Below, piece after piece: positions 6,209 to 9,016 of a stretch of DNA of 9,016 nt; the first letter of the stretch is position 1; every line of letters begins with the position of its first letter. The notes below the pieces were generated by a model. It was not told the DNA's origin, made no database searches, and saw only the letters and a program-made list of their open reading frames with translations. The stretch is from Xanthobacteraceae bacterium (GTDB lineage: Bacteria > Pseudomonadota > Alphaproteobacteria > Rhizobiales > Xanthobacteraceae): the NCBI GenBank assembly GCA_030043285.1, contig JASHXZ010000230.1, forward strand, positions 1-9,016, written 5' to 3'. Made by a program: the position numbers and the translations under genes.

Positions 6209-7198
6209 ATGATCGGCAGACTGCTTCTGCTCTCGGCCGTCACCGCGAGTTTTTTGGGCCTCGCCGGCGCGGCGCCGACCGCCGCGCAAGAGAATTATCC
6301 GACCCGGCCGATCAACATGATCGTGCCGCTTGCGCCGGGCGGCTCGACCGACGTGCTCGGCCGCATCATGGCGAAGGCGATGAGCCAAAACCTCGGCCAG
6401 CCGGTGGTGGTGGAAAATGTCTCCGGCGCTGCCGGCACCATCGGCGTCACCCGCGCCGAGCGCGCGTCGCCTGACGGCTACACCATCCTGTGGGGCATGT
6501 GGGGCACCAACGTGGCCAACGGCGCGATCTATAATCTCGGCTTCGACCTGCTCAACGACTTCGAGCCGATCGCGCTGGTCGCCACGCAGCCGTTTCTGAT
6601 CGACGCGCGGAAAACCATGCCAGCCAACAACCTCAAGGAATTGGTGGCATGGCTCAAAGCCAACGGCGACAAGACCACGATGGGCACGTCCGGCGTCGGC
6701 AGCCCAAGCCATGTCGCCGGCGTGCTCATGGAGAACATGCTCGGCCTGCATTGGCAGATGGTGGCGTATCGCAGCGCCGGGTTGGCGACCAACGATCTTC
6801 TGGCCGGCATCACCGACCTTCAGCTCGATACGCCGGCGGTGTCGCTGCCGCATGTGCGCGCCGGCGCGTTGAAGGCTTACGCGGTGACCGCGCCGAAACG
6901 CATCGCCATCGCGCCCGAAATCCCGACCACCGACGAAGCCGGCATGCCGGGCTATTATTTCTTTTTCTGGCACGCGCTATGGGCGCCGAAAGGCACGCCA
7001 AAGCCGATCATCGCCAAGCTCAACGCCGCGGTGCAGGCCGGCCTCGCCGAGGAGCAGACGCGCCAGCGGCTGCTCGATCTGGGGCAGGACATCTATCCGC
7101 CCGAACAGCGCACGCCGGAAGCGCTGCACGCGTTTCAGAAAGCCGAAATCGAGAAGTGGTGGCCGATCATCAAGGCGGCCGGCATCAAGCCGCAGTAA
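6209..7198 (+). CDS. Tripartite tricarboxylate transporter-type solute-binding protein (Bug/TctC family)
   Basis: This 329-residue secreted receptor of the Bug family has the normal length. A signal peptide is evident: MIGR, a hydrophobic core (5-19), then AGAAPTAAQ, with cleavage near residue 26-27. The mature start ENYPTRPINMIVPLAPGGSTD (28-48) is the Bug signature, with the PGGSTD loop that contacts ligand carboxylates. It is followed by VVVENVSGAAGTIGV (66-80) and RASPDGYT (85-92). Bug proteins bind small molecules, often carboxylates, and in TctABC systems feed the TctA/TctB membrane proteins. Neither partner is in the window, so this is an orphan receptor here, as is common for the many Bug paralogues of some bacteria. 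It sits divergent to a TetR gene, its probable regulator. The stop is followed after seven bases by a hairpin. The ligand cannot be predicted from the sequence. Confidence 0.95.
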   Translation: MIGRLLLLSAVTASFLGLAGAAPTAAQENYPTRPINMIVPLAPGGSTDVLGRIMAKAMSQNLGQPVVVENVSGAAGTIGVTRAERASPDGYTILWGMWGTNVANGAIYNLGFDLLNDFEPIALVATQPFLIDARKTMPANNLKELVAWLKANGDKTTMGTSGVGSPSHVAGVLMENMLGLHWQMVAYRSAGLATNDLLAGITDLQLDTPAVSLPHVRAGALKAYAVTAPKRIAIAPEIPTTDEAGMPGYYFFFWHALWAPKGTPKPIIAKLNAAVQAGLAEEQTRQRLLDLGQDIYPPEQRTPEALHAFQKAEIEKWWPIIKAAGIKPQ

Positions 7199-7205
7199 AC
7201 CTCTG

Positions 7206-7221
7206 CCCTGCGGCGGCAGGG
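7206..7221. terminator. Hairpin after the Bug receptor gene, possible terminator
   Basis: CCCTGC-GGCG-GCAGGG is a perfect 6-base-pair stem with a 4-base loop, beginning seven bases after the stop of the Bug gene. Only a poor T-containing tract follows (TCGTTGGT), so it may be a weak or Rho-assisted terminator. It lies between two convergent genes and could act on both strands. Confidence 0.5.
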
Positions 7222-7249
7222 TCGTTGGTCGATCACCGCCAGCGCACAG

Positions 7250-7531
7250 CTACTGCGGCTGCGGTTGTGACTGCGACGGCGACTGCGACGCCGGTTGTGA
7301 CTGCGGCTGCGCCTGCTGCTGTTGCTGCAGCTCCCTTCGCCTCGCGGCCGAGTTGGCCAAGTGGCGGCCGGCGATGCAACCGGTCACGGCGCCGATAAAG
7401 GCGTGATGATGGGCATAATGCCCGGCTACGCCGCCGACGATCGCGCCTTTGATGCAGCCCCTCGCCTCGGCCGCACCGCTGTTGACGGCGATGCCGAGCG
7501 CCAGAACCGCGCAGGTGAGGATCGTTTTCAT
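7250..7531 (-). CDS. Small secreted protein, Gly/Ala-rich core and Gln-rich tail, function unknown
   Basis: This 93-residue protein has a Sec signal peptide (MKTILTCAVLALGIAVNSGA, then AEA; cleavage near residue 23). The mature part opens with GCIKGAIVGGVAGHYA (25-40), a small-residue hydrophobic stretch with glycine-zipper-like spacing, then HHH (41-43), then a second such stretch FIGAVTGCIAGRHLA (45-59). Two cysteines (26, 52) flank the core in equivalent places and could form a disulfide. A basic patch RRRE (64-67) leads to a tail (69-93) made almost only of Gln, Pro, Ser and Ala. The start at 7531 is fixed by GGAGGA eight bases upstream; longer frames have no ribosome site and no signal peptide. 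Similar short alphaproteobacterial proteins exist as uncharacterised genes. An envelope or membrane-inserting role is inference only. It lies 85 bases after the ThDP enzyme gene, same strand. Confidence 0.8.
   Translation of the reverse strand: MKTILTCAVLALGIAVNSGAAEARGCIKGAIVGGVAGHYAHHHAFIGAVTGCIAGRHLANSAARRRELQQQQQAQPQSQPASQSPSQSQPQPQ
7253..7327 (-). repeat. Low-complexity tract coding the Gln/Pro/Ser tail
   Basis: The tract codes 25 residues, 13 of them Gln. Within it the 14-base unit cggttgtgactgcg (as read on the + strand) occurs exactly twice, at 7262-7275 and 7292-7305, a 30-base period that gives QSQP twice, ten residues apart. Such imperfect triplet-rich repeats can expand or contract by slippage, so tail length may vary between strains. 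Confidence 0.7.
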
Positions 7532-7538
7532 GCCGAAG

Positions 7539-7544
7539 TCCTCC
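7539..7544 (-). promoter_or_regulatory. Ribosome binding site of the small secreted protein gene
   Basis: On the - strand this reads GGAGGA, with its GGAGG core eight bases before the ATG at 7529-7531. It decides the start: the in-frame ATG five codons further upstream overlaps this site and would lack one of its own. Confidence 0.75.
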
Positions 7545-7616
7545 ATTATGGCTCTGCAATCCGCGGGCAGCGGCTTTGGTTCCCAGCGCCGGCACATGGG
7601 CTTGGAGCGTGCGCGC

Positions 7617-9016
7617 TCAACCGCCCCGCGCCGCAAGCGATTTGGCCCGGATCTTCGCCAGCGTCGTCGCCGGCGTGATCGCCTCAGGGTCGATCTTGAG
7701 ACGGATGATCGCCGGCTTGCCGCTCGCCTGCGCGGCTTTGAATGCGTCGGCAAAATCCGCGGTGCGCTCGACTGAGGCGCCGAAGCCGCCGAAGGCGCGG
7801 GCGTAAGCGACAAAATCCGGATTGCGCAGCTCGGTGGCCGAAATGCGGCCGGGATACTCGCGCTCCTGATGCATGCGGATGGTGCCGTACAGCCCGTTAT
7901 CGGCGATCAACACCGTGAATGGCAGATCGTATTGCACGGCGGTGGCGAATTCCTGGCCGTTCATCAGAAAGTCGCCGTCGCCGGCGACGCACACCACGGT
8001 GCGCTCGCGATAAAGCCGCTTCATCGCCACCGCGGCCGGCACGCCGAAACCCATGGAGCCGGCGGTCGGCGCCACGTGCTGGCCGAACCGGCGCATGCGG
8101 AAGAAGCGGTGAATCCAGGCCGCGTAATTACCGGCGCCGTTGCAGATGATGGCGTCAGCCGGCAGGTTGTCGCGCAGCCATACCATCACCGCGCCGAGAT
8201 TGACGCTGCCCGGCTGCTCGGTCGGCTTTTCGGTCCATTCCAGATAATCGGCGTGCGCCGCTTCGGCCTGCGCCTTCACGGCACGCGGCAGCTGCAAAGT
8301 CTCGAGCGCCGCCGCGAACGCGGTCGGCGTCGCATGGATCGCGAGGTTCGGACTATAGACGCGGCCGAGCTCTTCGGCGCCGGGATGAATATGGATGAAC
8401 GGCACCTGCGGCCGGGGAATGTCGAACAGCGTGTAGCTCTGCGACGGCAATTCGCCGAGCCGGCCGCCAAGCAGAATGACGAGATCGGCCGTCTTGATGC
8501 GCTCAAGCAATTTCGGATTGGGCCCAATGCCGAGATCACCGGCATAGCAGGGGTTGAGCGCATCAAACACATGGGCGCGGCGAAACGTGGTGGCGACCGG
8601 CAGCGCGTGTTTTTGTGCAAAGCGCCCGACCGCGTCGCTCGCCGCCTGCGACCAGCGGCTGCCGCCGAGCAGCATGATGGGCGAGCGCGCCGCCGCCAGC
8701 ATCTCGGCGAACTTTTTCAGCTCCGCCGGACCGGGCGCGGTCTCGATCAGCGCGAATGGCGGCGCGTCGGCGACTGCGACCCGCTCGACCAGCATGTCCT
8801 CGGGGATGGAGACGACGACCGGCCCGGGCCGGCCATTCGCGGCAGTATGAAAGGCGCGCGACACGATCTCCGGCACCCGCGCCGGATCGTCGATCTCGGT
8901 CGTCCATTTGGTCATCGAGCCGAACACGGCGCGGTAGTCGAGTTCCTGAAACGCTTCGCGCTCGCGCATGTCGCGCGCCACCTGGCCGACGAACATCACA
9001 AGCGGCGTGGAATCCT
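7617..9016 (-). CDS. Thiamine-diphosphate-dependent enzyme (acetolactate synthase/decarboxylase superfamily), N-terminus outside window
   Basis: The reading frame is open to the right edge (DSTPLVMFVGQVARD at the edge), so about 465 residues are present and perhaps 90-100 N-terminal residues, including the catalytic glutamate of the PYR domain, are missing. Visible in order, numbering from the GTG at 8999: the end of the PYR domain with GRPGPVVVSIPEDML (56-70); a central TH3-type domain (about 90-240, LLGGSRWSQAASDAVGRF and ADLVILLGGRLGELP); and the C-terminal cofactor domain with NGAGNYAAW (287-295), GSMGFGVPAAVA (314-325) and the ThDP/Mg motif GDGDF (340-344) that ends at DNG (367-369). The usual Asn-Asn at the end of that motif is Asp-Asn, keeping the residue expected to bind the metal. 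Members make or cleave C-C bonds of 2-oxo acids. No small regulatory subunit gene (ilvN-like) follows, so biosynthetic acetolactate synthase is unlikely. The substrate is unknown. Confidence 0.9.
   Translation of the reverse strand, partial: DSTPLVMFVGQVARDMREREAFQELDYRAVFGSMTKWTTEIDDPARVPEIVSRAFHTAANGRPGPVVVSIPEDMLVERVAVADAPPFALIETAPGPAELKKFAEMLAAARSPIMLLGGSRWSQAASDAVGRFAQKHALPVATTFRRAHVFDALNPCYAGDLGIGPNPKLLERIKTADLVILLGGRLGELPSQSYTLFDIPRPQVPFIHIHPGAEELGRVYSPNLAIHATPTAFAAALETLQLPRAVKAQAEAAHADYLEWTEKPTEQPGSVNLGAVMVWLRDNLPADAIICNGAGNYAAWIHRFFRMRRFGQHVAPTAGSMGFGVPAAVAMKRLYRERTVVCVAGDGDFLMNGQEFATAVQYDLPFTVLIADNGLYGTIRMHQEREYPGRISATELRNPDFVAYARAFGGFGASVERTADFADAFKAAQASGKPAIIRLKIDPEAITPATTLAKIRAKSLAARGG

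Noticed and set aside
6134..6973. 279-codon - strand frame opposite the Bug gene
   Set aside because: No recognisable domain or ribosome site; it mirrors the codon structure of the Bug gene on the other strand.
7253..7327. Short direct repeats as a CRISPR or mobile-element trace
   Set aside because: The repeats are in-frame codons of a low-complexity protein tail; there are no spacers, terminal inverted repeats or nearby transposase or cas genes.
7545..7550. CATAAT on the - strand as a -10 box for the small secreted protein gene
   Set aside because: The six bases 17 upstream (CCGCTG) do not resemble a -35 box, and transcription from it would start inside the ribosome site.
7233..7595. 120-codon - strand frame overlapping the small secreted protein
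   Set aside because: It is in another frame with Arg/His-rich shadow composition. The frame starting at 7531 has a signal peptide and an ideal ribosome site.

Overview
The window is about 9 kb of GC-rich, densely coding DNA. The protein styles and the operon layout suggest an alphaproteobacterium of the Hyphomicrobiales (Bradyrhizobium/Rhodopseudomonas or Xanthobacteraceae-like). This placement is inferred from sequence character; no rRNA or other marker gene is present.

Layout, left to right. (1) Positions 1-493 (+) hold the 3' end of a universal stress protein gene. (2) A 200-base gap with small inverted repeats leads into a five-gene operon on the + strand at 694-5405. It encodes a complete branched-chain-amino-acid-type (HAAT family) ABC importer in the order ATPase (livG-like), ATPase (livF-like), permease (livH-like), permease (livM-like), periplasmic binding protein (livK-like). 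The genes are packed with 1- and 4-base overlaps or gaps of 2 and 14 bases, and the last has the strongest ribosome binding site. (3) A TetR-family repressor gene on the - strand (5402-6052) meets the operon tail to tail, and the two stop codons share the palindrome TTAA. (4) A 156-base divergent region separates the repressor from a secreted Bug/TctC-type solute-binding protein gene on the + strand (6209-7198), followed by a short hairpin. (5) On the - strand, reading in from the right edge, are a thiamine-diphosphate enzyme of the acetolactate synthase/decarboxylase superfamily (7617 to the edge, N-terminus outside the window) and, 85 bases after its stop, a 93-residue secreted protein with a Gly/Ala-rich hydrophobic core and a Gln/Pro/Ser tail (7250-7531).

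How they may work together. The window is an accessory solute-uptake region: one complete ABC importer, one orphan TctC-like receptor without TctA/TctB membrane partners, a repressor placed to control the receptor gene and itself, and a ThDP enzyme that could act on an imported 2-oxo or aromatic acid. Substrates cannot be read from the sequence. 'Liv' names denote family, not proven branched-chain amino acid transport, and related binding proteins in this bacterial group bind aromatic acids.

I see no strong evidence for a wholly new system. The points most worth a second look are a cascade of two six-codon reading frames coupled into the first importer gene, the glycine-rich/Gln-tailed small protein, the overlapping convergent stops with a strong hairpin just inside the repressor gene, and a 22-base-spaced direct repeat before the Bug gene. 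No tRNA, rRNA, CRISPR array, insertion sequence or attachment site was recognised.
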